NCBI RefSeq assembly: GCF_013284245.2
Contig: NZ_CP085876.1
Span: 2,101,501 to 2,165,500 of the forward strand
Direction of reading: 5' to 3'
DNA length: 64,000 bases
From: Brevibacillus sp. DP1.3A
GTDB taxonomy: Bacteria > Bacillota > Bacilli > Brevibacillales > Brevibacillaceae
The notes below the pieces were generated by a model that was not told the origin of the DNA, made no database searches, and saw only the letters and a program-made list of their open reading frames with translations. Both the position numbers and the translations under genes were made by a program. This document shows positions 52,641 to 62,000 of this stretch, piece by piece. Positions within the stretch are counted from its first letter, which is position 1, and the number at the start of each line of letters is the position of its first letter.

Positions 52641-52654
52641 ATTTATCGATAAAT
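52641..52654. promoter_or_regulatory. Palindrome at the aroA transcription start
   Basis: ATTTATCGATAAAT is a perfect 14-base palindrome at about +1 to +14 of the aroA transcript, a position typical of a repressor site. No matching regulator is identified. Confidence 0.45.
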
Positions 52655-52684
52655 CCCTATATAAAAAGAGGAGAGTGGAGAGAG

Positions 52685-53782
52685 ATGGCACACGATCAAA
52701 TCGAAACCATGCGCAAGCAGATAGACGAGATCAACCTGCAAATTCTTGAATTGGTCAACAAACGAGCTACCTTGGTTCAAGAGCTCGGCAAAGAAAAAGA
52801 AAAACAGGGCAGCAACCGTTTTGACCCAGAGCGTGAGCGCCAAATGCTCAATCTGCTCGTTGAAAACAATAAAGGTCCTTTCAATGACAATGCTATTCGT
52901 CATTTGTTCAAGCAAATTTTCCAAGTTTCCTTAGATCTGCAAGACGACGAAAAGAAAAAAGTGCTCCTCGTTAGCCGTAAGAAAAAGGCAGAGGATACTG
53001 TTATCACGGTAAAAGGCGTAGAGTTCGGTGGAAAAAATCCGATTCTCATCTCAGGTCCTTGCTCCGTGGAAAGCTACGAGCAAGTAAGAGCAGTAGCAGA
53101 AAACCACGCAAAACGCGGACTGCGCACACTGCGCGGCGGCGCATACAAGCCTCGTACTTCGCCATACGACTTCCAAGGTCTGGGGGAAGAGGGCTTGCAA
53201 ATCCTCAAGCGTATCGGGGATGAATTCAACCTCGTAACGATCAGTGAAATCGTGACGCCAGCAGATCTTGAGATGGCGACGAAATACATCGATGTCATCC
53301 AAATCGGTGCTCGCAATATGCAAAACTTCGAGCTGCTGAAGGCGGCAGGTCGTGTGAACAAGCCGATCCTCTTGAAGCGTGGTCTCTCTGCTACGATTGA
53401 AGAGTTCATCTACGCGGCAGAGTACATCCTGTCCGAAGGTAACACACAAGTCATGCTGTGCGAGCGTGGAATCCGCACGTATGAAAAAGCGACACGCAAT
53501 ACGCTCGATATTTCTGCAGTACCACTCCTTAAGCAAGAGACGCACTTGCCAGTGTTTGTAGACGTGACGCACTCTACCGGTCGTCGTGATCTGCTCTTGC
53601 CTTGCGCGAAAGCAGGTTTCGCAGTCGGTTCTGATGGAATCATGGTAGAGGTTCACCCAGATCCAGATGTGGCATTGTCTGATGCGAAGCAACAGTTGAA
53701 CATTCCACAGTTCAACGAGTTCGTTGATGAACTGCTCGCTTCTGGCTTGTACAAAGGCGAGATTGTGGCAACGAGAGCATAA
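52685..53782 (+). CDS. aroA: Bifunctional chorismate mutase / DAHP synthase
   Basis: A 365-residue fusion of the Bacillus AroA(G) type (not the EPSP synthase also called aroA). Residues 1-85 are an AroQ chorismate mutase ([27 protein letters not shown]). Residues about 100-365 are the 3-deoxy-7-phosphoheptulonate synthase barrel: [17 protein letters not shown] with the metal Cys, [46 protein letters not shown], and [15 protein letters not shown]. The enzyme commits carbon to aromatic amino acids; the mutase domain serves as feedback sensor for prephenate. It lies upstream of ccpA as in Bacillus. Confidence 0.96.
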   Translation: MAHDQIETMRKQIDEINLQILELVNKRATLVQELGKEKEKQGSNRFDPERERQMLNLLVENNKGPFNDNAIRHLFKQIFQVSLDLQDDEKKKVLLVSRKKKAEDTVITVKGVEFGGKNPILISGPCSVESYEQVRAVAENHAKRGLRTLRGGAYKPRTSPYDFQGLGEEGLQILKRIGDEFNLVTISEIVTPADLEMATKYIDVIQIGARNMQNFELLKAAGRVNKPILLKRGLSATIEEFIYAAEYILSEGNTQVMLCERGIRTYEKATRNTLDISAVPLLKQETHLPVFVDVTHSTGRRDLLLPCAKAGFAVGSDGIMVEVHPDPDVALSDAKQQLNIPQFNEFVDELLASGLYKGEIVATRA

Positions 53783-53805
53783 GAATACCTTTTGAGTACG
53801 ATTTG

Positions 53806-53839
53806 AAGGTCCTTCCTGCGCGCGGAAGGACCTTTCTCA
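53806..53839 (+). terminator. Terminator of aroA
   Basis: AAGGTCCTTCC pairs with GGAAGGACCTT, with a CGCGC-containing loop and a TTTCTC tail. Confidence 0.85.
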
Positions 53840-53908
53840 TTTGACGAACCATTGGCGACCAAGTAAGCTAGAATTACGTGCTGATATTGGTGAAGGAGGA
53901 TAAGCCAT

Positions 53909-54217
53909 ATGGAAGACAACCATCAATGCTGCTCGACTGATCGGTCCACCGAAAGGCCGGATAAAATCAAGTCTAATCTCATCTCCCGTCTCAATCGGGT
54001 AGAGGGACAAGTTCGCGGAATTCGCGGAATGGTAGAAAAGGATGTCTACTGCGACGACATTCTCAATCAAATTGCGGCTGTGCAGTCTGCACTGAATGCG
54101 GTTGGGAAAATGCTCCTCGAAGGACATATGAAAAGCTGTGTAATGGATCGCATTCAACAAGGCGATCATGAAGTGATTGATGAGCTTTTGAAAACGATGA
54201 ACAAACTCATGAAGTAA
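53909..54217 (+). CDS. CsoR/FrmR-family metal- or thiol-sensing repressor
   Basis: A 102-residue all-helical repressor. The body has LISRLNRVEGQVRGIRGMVEKDVYCDDILNQIAAVQSALN and LLEGHMKSCVMDRI, giving the Cys-His-Cys triad (VYC, GHM, SCV) that binds Cu(I) in CsoR. An extra N-terminal tail contains CC. No copper exporter or other target is adjacent, so the ligand (copper, another metal or a reactive species) is open. It lies between aroA and ccpA, with its own short upstream gap after the aroA terminator. Confidence 0.9.
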   Translation: MEDNHQCCSTDRSTERPDKIKSNLISRLNRVEGQVRGIRGMVEKDVYCDDILNQIAAVQSALNAVGKMLLEGHMKSCVMDRIQQGDHEVIDELLKTMNKLMK

Positions 54218-54242
54218 CGGGTGCGTAAGCCGTCAAAAACGA

Positions 54243-54271
54243 TTGCATCGGCATACGGCTTGTCGTATCAT
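54243..54271 (+). promoter_or_regulatory. Promoter of ccpA
   Basis: TTGCAT (54243-54248) and TATCAT (54266-54271) are exactly 17 bases apart. The cre site at 54287-54300 is just downstream of the predicted start. Confidence 0.6.
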
Positions 54272-54286
54272 AGGTGCATATATTTA

Positions 54287-54300
54287 TGAAAACGCTTATG
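54287..54300 (+). promoter_or_regulatory. cre site (CcpA binding) in the ccpA leader
   Basis: TGAAAACGCTTATG matches 12 of 14 positions of the catabolite-responsive element TGWAARCGYTWNCW. It lies about 10-23 bases after the transcription start, a roadblock position, so ccpA probably represses itself. Confidence 0.7.
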
Positions 54301-54332
54301 AAAACCAGAAAATAGGGAAATGAGGGTGCATG

Positions 54333-55343
54333 ATGCCGGTTACTATATACGACGTAGCAAGAGAAGCGGGGGTGTCGATGGCGACAGTTTCCCGCGTAGT
54401 CAACGGGAATCCCAACGTAAAGCCTTTGACCCGAAAAAAGGTATTGGCTGCGATTGAGCGCTTGGGATATCGACCAAATGCGGTTGCTCGTGGACTCGCT
54501 AGCAAAAAAACGACAACAGTTGGTGTCATCATCCCGGATATCTCCAGTTTGTTTTTCTCCGAATTGGCGCGAGGGATTGAAGATATCGCTACCATGTACA
54601 AATATAACATCATCCTGTGTAACTCTGACCAACGGATGGAAAAAGAATTGCAGCTCATTAATACCTTGCTCGAAAAGCAGGTGGACGGGCTTCTGTTCCT
54701 GGGCGCAGAAATCAAAGAAGATCATTTGCAGGCATTAACAAGCACGTCTGTACCGACTGTACTCGCCGCGACTCGTGATGCGGACAACGTACTTCCGTCG
54801 GTTAGCATTGACCATTTCCAAGCCGCATACGATGCGACGGAAGCATTGGTTGCACGCGGGCACAAGCGCATTGCGATGATCGCGGGTCCTGCAAACGATC
54901 CATTGGCAGGGTTGATGCGCTATGAAGGCTATAAAAAGGCGCTGAAAGATGCGGGTATCGAGCTAGATGAAGAGCTGATTGCGACAGGCAACTACTTTTA
55001 TGAATCAGGCTTGTCCACTACAAAAGCTTTTCTTGCCCTTAAAAATCCGCCGACGGCGATTTTCGCAGCAAATGATGAGATGGCTATTGGTGCGATCCAC
55101 GCCATTCAAGATTCTGGCCTAAACGTGCCAGGTGACATCGAAGTCATTGGTCACGATAATATTCGTCTGGTTGAAATGGTACGTCCACGACTGACTTCTG
55201 TCGTACAGCCAATGTATGATATTGGTGCGGTGGCGATGCGCCTATTGACCAAGTACATGAATAACGAGAATGTCGAAGAGCATGTCGTGCTGCTGCCGCA
55301 TCGAATTGAGTATCGGGAGAGCACAAAGCCCGAGCAAGCTTGA
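54333..55343 (+). CDS. ccpA: Catabolite control protein A
   Basis: A 336-residue LacI-family regulator that, with phosphorylated HPr, controls carbon catabolite genes. The DNA-binding head [34 protein letters not shown] and hinge [14 protein letters not shown] are nearly identical in pattern to Bacillus CcpA, as are [24 protein letters not shown] and the C-terminal [16 protein letters not shown] 54333 is 6 bases after GAGGGTG; ATG 54330 is too close. Position after aroA is conserved in Bacillus, except for the inserted CsoR gene. Adjacent acuABC are classic CcpA targets. Confidence 0.95.
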   Translation: MPVTIYDVAREAGVSMATVSRVVNGNPNVKPLTRKKVLAAIERLGYRPNAVARGLASKKTTTVGVIIPDISSLFFSELARGIEDIATMYKYNIILCNSDQRMEKELQLINTLLEKQVDGLLFLGAEIKEDHLQALTSTSVPTVLAATRDADNVLPSVSIDHFQAAYDATEALVARGHKRIAMIAGPANDPLAGLMRYEGYKKALKDAGIELDEELIATGNYFYESGLSTTKAFLALKNPPTAIFAANDEMAIGAIHAIQDSGLNVPGDIEVIGHDNIRLVEMVRPRLTSVVQPMYDIGAVAMRLLTKYMNNENVEEHVVLLPHRIEYRESTKPEQA

Positions 55344-55387
55344 TCGAAAAGGGACGTAGGCAATGGATAGCAAGAGGGGGATGGGAA

Positions 55388-56320
55388 ATGCGTTACGGAA
55401 TTATCGGCGCGATGGATGAAGAAATCGCGCTTTACTTGGAAGCGATGCAAGACACGACTACTGCCACCAAAGCAGGCATTACCTATTACACAGGTAAAAT
55501 GGAAGGCAAGGATGTCGTGCTGTGCAAATCAGGAGTCGGCAAGGTGAATGCTGCCGTGACGACGCAAATCCTCATCGATTCATTCCAAGTAGAACGTGTC
55601 ATTTTCACTGGTGTGGCAGGAGCCGTACACCCTGAATTAAATATTGGTGACATTGTGGTTTCGACGGATTGCATCCAACATGACATTGATGTGACGCCGC
55701 TGGGCTTTGAACCAGGACAGATTCCGTTTACAGAGCAATGGACTTGGCAAGCGGATGCTGGGCTGATGCAGCAAGCGATCGATGCGGGCAAGGAGCTGGA
55801 AGCGGGAGTTCAAGTAGTGAGCGGGCGTATCTTGTCCGGCGACCAGTTCGTTGCCAGTCGGGAAAAGGTGCAATGGCTGTATGAGCAATTTGCAGCACAT
55901 TGTACCGAAATGGAAGGGGCATCTGTTGGACAAGTATGTGCGATGAATGGCGTGCCGTTTGTCGTAGTTCGTTCGATGTCGGATAAAGCAGACGGCTCCG
56001 CGCATGTAAACTTCGTGGAATTTACCAAGCTGGCTTCCCAGCGCTCCTACGCGATTGTTCGTAACATGCTGACAGCTTCACAAGCATCGACAACTGCGGG
56101 AGTGATCGTTTACTCGACGAAAAACTGTGTGGATTGCGACATGGTTAAAAATTGGCTGACAGCAAAAGATATTTCCTTTGAAGTGCGCGATGTCATGACG
56201 AGTCGTGCCTATCAAGAGGAAGTAGAGCGCTTTGGCTTCATGGGTGTGCCTGTAACAGTCGTAGGCGATAAAGCGGTAAAAGGCTTTGCACCTTCTGAGC
56301 TAGAAGAGCTTGTGAAATAA
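55388..56320 (+). CDS. mtnN: MTA/SAH nucleosidase fused to a C-terminal glutaredoxin-like domain
   Basis: A 310-residue protein with two domains in one uninterrupted frame. Residues 1-230 are the 5'-methylthioadenosine/S-adenosylhomocysteine nucleosidase: GIIGAMDEEIALYLE with catalytic Glu12, FTGVAGAVHPELNIGDIVVST, TEMEGASVGQVC with Glu176, and RSMSDKADG with Asp199. Residues 238-310 are a glutaredoxin/NrdH-like domain: VIVYSTKNCVDCDMVKNWL (CVDC at 247-250), then the cis-Pro stretch GFMGVPVTVVGDKAVKGF. Usual nucleosidases are about 230 residues. Start 55388 follows AGGGGGATGG. It feeds the same salvage path as mtnE. Confidence 0.92.
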   Translation: MRYGIIGAMDEEIALYLEAMQDTTTATKAGITYYTGKMEGKDVVLCKSGVGKVNAAVTTQILIDSFQVERVIFTGVAGAVHPELNIGDIVVSTDCIQHDIDVTPLGFEPGQIPFTEQWTWQADAGLMQQAIDAGKELEAGVQVVSGRILSGDQFVASREKVQWLYEQFAAHCTEMEGASVGQVCAMNGVPFVVVRSMSDKADGSAHVNFVEFTKLASQRSYAIVRNMLTASQASTTAGVIVYSTKNCVDCDMVKNWLTAKDISFEVRDVMTSRAYQEEVERFGFMGVPVTVVGDKAVKGFAPSELEELVK

Positions 56321-56332
56321 GTTTTGGAACAG

Positions 56333-56385
56333 AAAAAGCGTGCTGACCAGTACCTAAAAGGTACGAGGGCAGAACGCTTTTTTTT
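56333..56385 (+). terminator. Terminator of the nucleosidase gene
   Basis: AAAAAGCGT pairs with ACGCTTTTT (via AACGCTTTTTTTT), and an inner GTACC/GGTAC hairpin fills the loop. A further GGAATTTAT/ATAAATTCC hairpin lies at 56394-56414, near the end of convergent acuC. Confidence 0.8.
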
Positions 56386-56481
56386 ACGTATAGGAATTTA
56401 TAAAATAAATTCCGGAGCGCATGAAAACTTTCCACTTAAACGCGGTCGCTCCTCATTGAATAGGCCTCGGTAGAGGTTTTC

Positions 56482-57639
56482 TTACTTCTCTGATCCAATA
56501 GGTGCGTACAGCATCGCACGTTCCAACGTAAGCCGATTTTTTTCCGTGATCTCTGCTCGTCGTGGGATTGTTGGGAATGGTTCGTCAAAAAGCCGAGGTG
56601 GCAAGGGCAAATCCGTTTCAGGCTGCCAGCGCTTGAGCCAGGCTTCAGGAAGATCACCGTCCGTAAGAGGCTGATCGCTCATCTCACTCCATACCAGTGT
56701 CCACGCTCGCGGCACCACCCGCCAAATATCGTAGCCCCCGCCGCCTACAGCAATCCAACGACCGTCGCAATATTTATGAGCGAGACGGTGGGCAAGACGA
56801 GGAATCGCTTGATAAATCTTCATCGAGCAAGACAAATGGGTGAGAGGATCGTACGCATGAGCGTCACAACCATTTTGGGTCAGGATGACATCAGGCTTGA
56901 AGCCAGCCGTTAGCTTTGACACTAGCTCTTCATATACTTCCAGAAAAGAATCGTCTTCCGTGAAGGCATCGAGAGGAACGTTGACAGAATAACCGTAACC
57001 GCTTCCATCTCCACGTTCAGACAAATTCCCTGTTCCCGGGAAGAGATACTTTCCTGTTTCGTGAATGGATACAGTCAGTACATGAGGGTCATCGTAAAAC
57101 GCCCACTGTACCCCATCTCCATGATGGGCATCTGTGTCGATATACAGCACACGCGCATTCCAGTTTTTTCGCAAATAAGCGATCGCGACGGAGCAATCGT
57201 TGTAGATACAAAATCCAGAGGCGCGTCCACGAAAGGCATGATGCAGTCCACCAGCGGGATTGAAGGCGTGTTCTGCCTGTCCACTCATAACTGCGTCCAC
57301 TGCGTTTAACGTACCTCCGACGATCAGCGAGGACGCTTCATGCATGTTCGAAAAACAGGGAACATCCTCTGTTCCCAAGCCATAACTGGCTGCCTGCGGA
57401 AGCTCGTGTTCACTATGGCCCTGATCGCGAACAAATTGGATATAACGTGGGTCATGCACCAGGGCGAGCTCTTCATCTGTCGCCGGTCGGGGAGTTAGGA
57501 TGTCTGAGTCTTTGAGTATTCCGTAACTGCTCATCAGATCGTGTGTGAGGAGCAGACGACGCTGGTTGAACGGATGATCATCATGAAAATAATATTGCGT
57601 GTAGTCTGGAGAGTAGATCAGACGAGCATTTCGGCTCAC
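56482..57639 (-). CDS. acuC: Acetoin utilization protein AcuC (histone-deacetylase family)
   Basis: A 385-residue zinc deacetylase. Motifs are intact: NPAGGLHHAFRGRASGFCIYND with the His pair, VLYIDTDAHHGDGVQWAFYDD with the zinc Asp and His, ILTQNGCDAHAYDPLTHL with the second Asp, and AVGGGGYD. In Bacillus AcuC removes the acetyl group that AcuA puts on acetyl-CoA synthetase, switching acetate and acetoin use on. It is the last gene of acuABC; its ATG overlaps the acuB stop by 4 bases. Confidence 0.95.
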   Translation of the reverse strand: MSRNARLIYSPDYTQYYFHDDHPFNQRRLLLTHDLMSSYGILKDSDILTPRPATDEELALVHDPRYIQFVRDQGHSEHELPQAASYGLGTEDVPCFSNMHEASSLIVGGTLNAVDAVMSGQAEHAFNPAGGLHHAFRGRASGFCIYNDCSVAIAYLRKNWNARVLYIDTDAHHGDGVQWAFYDDPHVLTVSIHETGKYLFPGTGNLSERGDGSGYGYSVNVPLDAFTEDDSFLEVYEELVSKLTAGFKPDVILTQNGCDAHAYDPLTHLSCSMKIYQAIPRLAHRLAHKYCDGRWIAVGGGGYDIWRVVPRAWTLVWSEMSDQPLTDGDLPEAWLKRWQPETDLPLPPRLFDEPFPTIPRRAEITEKNRLTLERAMLYAPIGSEK

Positions 57640-58280
57640 TGGGGTATCCCTCCTTCCGTAGGTCCGATTACGGAAAAGCCCTTTTCAAGAAGCAATTGCT
57701 TCACGATACGCGGATCAATTGTCTGTACCCGAAAAACAAGGTTCTTTTTTGCGGGCTGTTTCCCAGGAAAGACTACGACGCTGGTGACATTTACTTGTGC
57801 ATCGCGAAAGACTTGACTGACTTCTGCCAGCATGCCAACGCGGTCATCTACTTCGACTTCGATATGGGAGCTAGGTTTGTTTACACCGAAAAGTTCGATC
57901 AGGCTAGAGAAAAGATCCGATTCTGTGATTAATCCTACGAGCCGATTCCCTTCGACGATGGGTAGTGAGCCGATTTTGTGCTCGTATAGTTGGAGGGCTG
58001 CGTCTTCGATGAAATCCAGTGGGTGGGCAGTGATGACTTGTTGATTCATGATATCGGCTACAGGCTTGTGCAGGACGGTGTCGTCATCGTCATGTGTCAG
58101 CAGGCGAGAGGGGAGAGCGTCTCGCAGGTCACGGTCCGAGATAATGCCTACGAGTGAGTCGTTTTCAATGACAGGCAGATGCCTGATTCTGTTTGCACGG
58201 AGGAGGAGAAGCGCTTCTCCGATTGTAGTGGATGGCTGGATCGTAACAATTTTTTTCCGCATAATCTCTTCAATACGCAT
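57636..58280 (-). CDS. acuB: Acetoin utilization protein AcuB (CBS and ACT domains)
   Basis: A 214-residue regulatory protein. Two CBS domains occupy about residues 1-130 (IVTIQPSTTIGEALLLLRANRIRHLPVIEND and VITAHPLDFIEDAALQLYEHKIGSLPIVEGN), followed by an ACT domain (IEVEVDDRVGMLAEVSQVFRDAQVNVTSVVVF). CBS pairs usually sense adenine nucleotides; the exact function of AcuB is not settled. ATG 58280 follows AGGAGG. It lies between acuA (32 bases) and acuC (4-base overlap). Confidence 0.95.
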   Translation of the reverse strand: MRIEEIMRKKIVTIQPSTTIGEALLLLRANRIRHLPVIENDSLVGIISDRDLRDALPSRLLTHDDDDTVLHKPVADIMNQQVITAHPLDFIEDAALQLYEHKIGSLPIVEGNRLVGLITESDLFSSLIELFGVNKPSSHIEVEVDDRVGMLAEVSQVFRDAQVNVTSVVVFPGKQPAKKNLVFRVQTIDPRIVKQLLLEKGFSVIGPTEGGIPQ

Positions 58281-58312
58281 GAGTGACCTCCTGGAATCAA
58301 AAGGCATCCAAA

Positions 58313-58945
58313 CTAGTAAAGAAAACGATTTTGAAACCGCATAGCATCAAAGGAAACGACTGTTTCTGGCGGTACACGCTTGCCGATTTTTGCCATTAGA
58401 CAGTTGGCGGGATGTGAGCATATTTCTGGATCATCTGTCGCCATCCAGCTCAGGCCAGCACTGCCCATGACCTTTTCCATGACCTTTCTGTATTGCCATA
58501 CATCGAGTCCTGTTCCTTTCAGATCCCAATGCCAGTAATACTCAGTTGTAATAATGACGTAGTCTTCCATGGCGTCGTCCAAGAAGGCGACTTCCAGCAG
58601 CTTTTTACCTACGCCACCCGCTCTCACTTTATGACTGATTTCAATCGCGCCCAGCTCCAGCAAATCAGGCAGTTGGGCTTGCGACCATCGCTCCAGTGGA
58701 TCGGGGTGCAGAAAGGTCACGTAGCCGAGGACGAGGTCTCCTTCGCGTGCAATAATGATGCGTCCTTCAGGCAAATCAGCGATTTCGATGAGAGCTTCAT
58801 GCTGCTGTTCAGGGATACGAAAAGCTTTCAGTCCCTCGTCAAAGCGTAATGAGGCCAGATGACTTCCTGTAATCGGTCCTTCGACGAGCAGCTCCTTGTT
58901 GTTCACCATTAGACTCAATGAATGATAGCGTTTGATGTGCTCCAT
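58313..58945 (-). CDS. acuA: Acetoin utilization protein AcuA (GNAT acetyltransferase)
   Basis: A 210-residue GNAT enzyme that acetylates and inactivates acetyl-CoA synthetase. The acetyl-CoA site is visible in LLELGAIEISHKVRAGGVGKKLLEVAF, with GRIIIAREGDLVLGYVTFLHPDPLERWSQAQ before it and DYVIITTEYYWHWDLKGTGLDVWQYRK after it, as in Bacillus AcuA. It heads the acuABC operon. No clear cre site is seen in the short upstream gap, which also holds the terminator of the penicillin-binding protein gene. Confidence 0.94.
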   Translation of the reverse strand: MEHIKRYHSLSLMVNNKELLVEGPITGSHLASLRFDEGLKAFRIPEQQHEALIEIADLPEGRIIIAREGDLVLGYVTFLHPDPLERWSQAQLPDLLELGAIEISHKVRAGGVGKKLLEVAFLDDAMEDYVIITTEYYWHWDLKGTGLDVWQYRKVMEKVMGSAGLSWMATDDPEICSHPANCLMAKIGKRVPPETVVSFDAMRFQNRFLY

Positions 58946-58971
58946 CAGTTCCCCCCCTTACGATTGTAGAA

Positions 58972-59003
58972 AAACAGAGATGGCGTCTAACCATCTCTGT
59001 CAG
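58972..59003 (-). terminator. Terminator of the penicillin-binding protein gene
   Basis: On the minus strand CAGAGATGG pairs with CCATCTCTG and is followed by TTTTTC. Confidence 0.85.
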
Positions 59004-59016
59004 TTGTCATTCCAGT

Positions 59017-62000
59017 TTATTCTGTGGTGTTGGCAGTTACGATGTTAGAATGTGGCGATTCTCCGTAACTGTTGACTGCGGTAATGTAATAGTTGCTGCC
59101 ATTCGGTACTTCTGCTGCATGTGTAAAGCTTGTGCTAGAGACTGTACCGAGTAGCAAATAGCCGCTTGCTGAGTCTGGGCTAAAATATACGTTGTACATC
59201 TGCTCAGACGAGCTGCTTCCTTTCCACTGTAGCTGCCAACCGTTTGATGTATTCTTGATGGACAAGGATTTCGGAGCAGCAGGTGGTGAAGTGGAATCAG
59301 TGTTTGTATTCGTGTCTCCTGATCCATCTAGCGGGTTAGTCGCAGTTCCACCTGGATCTGTTTGACCATTCCCGTTATTGTCCGTCGGATTCGGGATGCC
59401 TGTTTCCGTACCTTGATTTGGATCAGGCAACTGCCATGTCTGTGTAGAACCGACAGAAGCGATTGCGGAAGGCTGCGATTCATTGCCAGCGATATCCACA
59501 GAAGTGACATAATAGCCTAAATCTCGATGGGCTGCAGTCGTATCGGCAAAAGTCAATTCCGATGGATCCTTCACAGTCGCTACTTTGACAAAGCCGTTCT
59601 GCACATCAGCGCGGTAGATGCGATAACCGACCAAGTCAGCTTCTTTGGCTGATTGCCACGTAAGCGAAATTTGCTTGCCTGAGCCTGTAGCTGTTACACC
59701 GCTTGGCGAAGCTGGCGCTCCACCTGCCTCTGTGCGAGGGTCTTCCTTGTCAGGCAAGCGGTCCTCCCAATCTGGCGGTTGGGTGGCGACTCTACTGTTT
59801 TTCGCTTGAATTTGCTCCTTGGTAGGGAGCGGATCAGGTGAGCGGTAGAAGACGCTTTCGGTAACAAAATCTTCAGGTGTTCCTTCCTTCGCCAAATACC
59901 GTTCGCCATTATACGTAATGACACGTGCTTTTTGGTGGGTATCGTCCACCTTCTTCGGAACGAATTTGCTGTTGAACAAATCAGTGATCAAATGACCAGC
60001 TTCTTTTGAAAGCTCACTAGGCAAAAGGCCTGATTTGGAGTCTACAGTCGCGCTGACAATTCCTGCCGGCTTTTTAAAGGTGGAGTCAGGAGGTGAAAGG
60101 TTCGGATGTTTCGCAATGACATCCTTCATGACCTTACCCCATACGACCATCGGAACATATTTGTCCGCGTCTGGCATTGGATATGGCTCGTCAAAGCCAA
60201 CCCATACGCCCATAGACAGCTCTGGCGTGTAACCGACGAAATAGAGGTCGTTGCTGTTATTCGTTGTTCCGGTTTTACCTGCCACATCGACTTTGCGCGG
60301 CACGTATTTGCGGATGTGTGTACCTGTACCGTTATTGACAACGGAACGCATCATATCAGTGATCAGGTATGAGGTTTGCTCGCTGTACACTTGCACAGGC
60401 TTGGTTTCGTGGCGATAAATGGCTTTTCCGGTGTTATCCTCAATTCGGTCAATCAGATAGGCATCCACGAAAGAACCGTGATTTGCGAATGTCCCATAGG
60501 CGTTTGTAATTTCCTCGACAGTTGTTCCGTAGGTAAGACCGCCAATTACGCCAGTGGCTGCATAGTTGTCAGCATCCACCAATGTTGTGATTCCCATTTT
60601 CTTTACGTATTCGAGAGCCGTTGGAATGCCAACTTTCAAATACGTCTTGATCGCCGGAATGTTCCAGGACATCCGCAGCGCTTCGCGGGCACTCATCATC
60701 CCTTGCCATTTGTTGTTCCAGTTCTTAGGTAAATGGGAACCGTTCTGGCCGTCAGCGAGTAGTACCGGAGCGTCATCGATTGGGGATGCTGGCTGGAGCA
60801 ATCCCAGTTCAAAAGCAGGAGCATAAGCGGCAAGTGGCTTCATGGCAGAACCAGGCTGGCGTGGTACAGTGGCGTGGTTCGTCTGTTCCACCTTGAAGTC
60901 ACGTCCCCCGATCATGCCGAGGATGGCTCCTGTTTTGTTGTGAATCAGCATTGCGCCGACTTCTTCGAGAGCATTTTCGATTTTTTCTGTTTTGCCGTTA
61001 GAGCGACGAATCGTATAGGTACGATTCTTACCGAAGTTTTTCGGGTCGGCTGCAACAGCCTGCATGATGTCATATACGCTCTTGTCGATAGTGGTATGTA
61101 TCTTGTACCCTTTTCGCAGTATGTCGCGACGTTTCTCTTCAACCAGCTGTCGGTATTCGTTGCGGCCGATGGTTGATTTGTCTCGTCCTTTTTCCAAGAG
61201 GTCTGCATCCACAAGTTGACGTGCGGCACGATCTTCAATCTCCATCATCAAGAAAGGTACTTCTCGATAAGCTTGCTGCGTCGGTTTTGCTAGCTGTGCC
61301 TTCAATTCACTGGCGAGAGCTCCATCGTATTGGGTTTGTGTGATGTAGCCATTTTCCAGCATGCGATCCAACACCATTTTTTGGCGTTCCTTCCCGCGCT
61401 GATAGCTTTCTGCACGGAATGGAGAGTAGGCACCTGGGTTTTGAATCATGCCTGCAAGATAGGAGCCCTCAGCGAGCCCGAGCTCTTTTACATCTTTGCC
61501 AAAAATCCCTTTCGCGGCAGCCTGAACGCCGTATACGTTTGATCCGTTGGCGTTTTTTCCGAAGTAAATTTCGTTCATGTAGGCTTCCAGAATCTGATCT
61601 TTGGAAAACATGCGCTCGATCCGAATCGCGGTAAAGATTTCACGGGCCTTACGGGTGTGGCTAACTTCAGCAGAAAGGATTGTATTTTTTACAAGCTGCT
61701 GTGTAATCGTACTACCACCTGTTACGACAGGCTGGTTGGTAATTTCCTGAATCGCTCCGCGCATGGTAGATTGCAGCGAAACTCCGGAGTGGTGGTAGTA
61801 GGTTTTGTCTTCAGTTGCGATGATGGCATTAATTAAATAGGGAGAAACGTCTGCTTTCTTCACCAAACGTCGATCGCCTTCTTCGGCCCGCAATTGGCCG
61901 ATCAGAGAGCCGTCGTTGTAGTAGGCGAATCCAGTCAGATAGTTGGTGAAGATTTTATTCTCCAGTTCCTCCTTGCTGCGCACAGGCTCGTCCTTCACGA

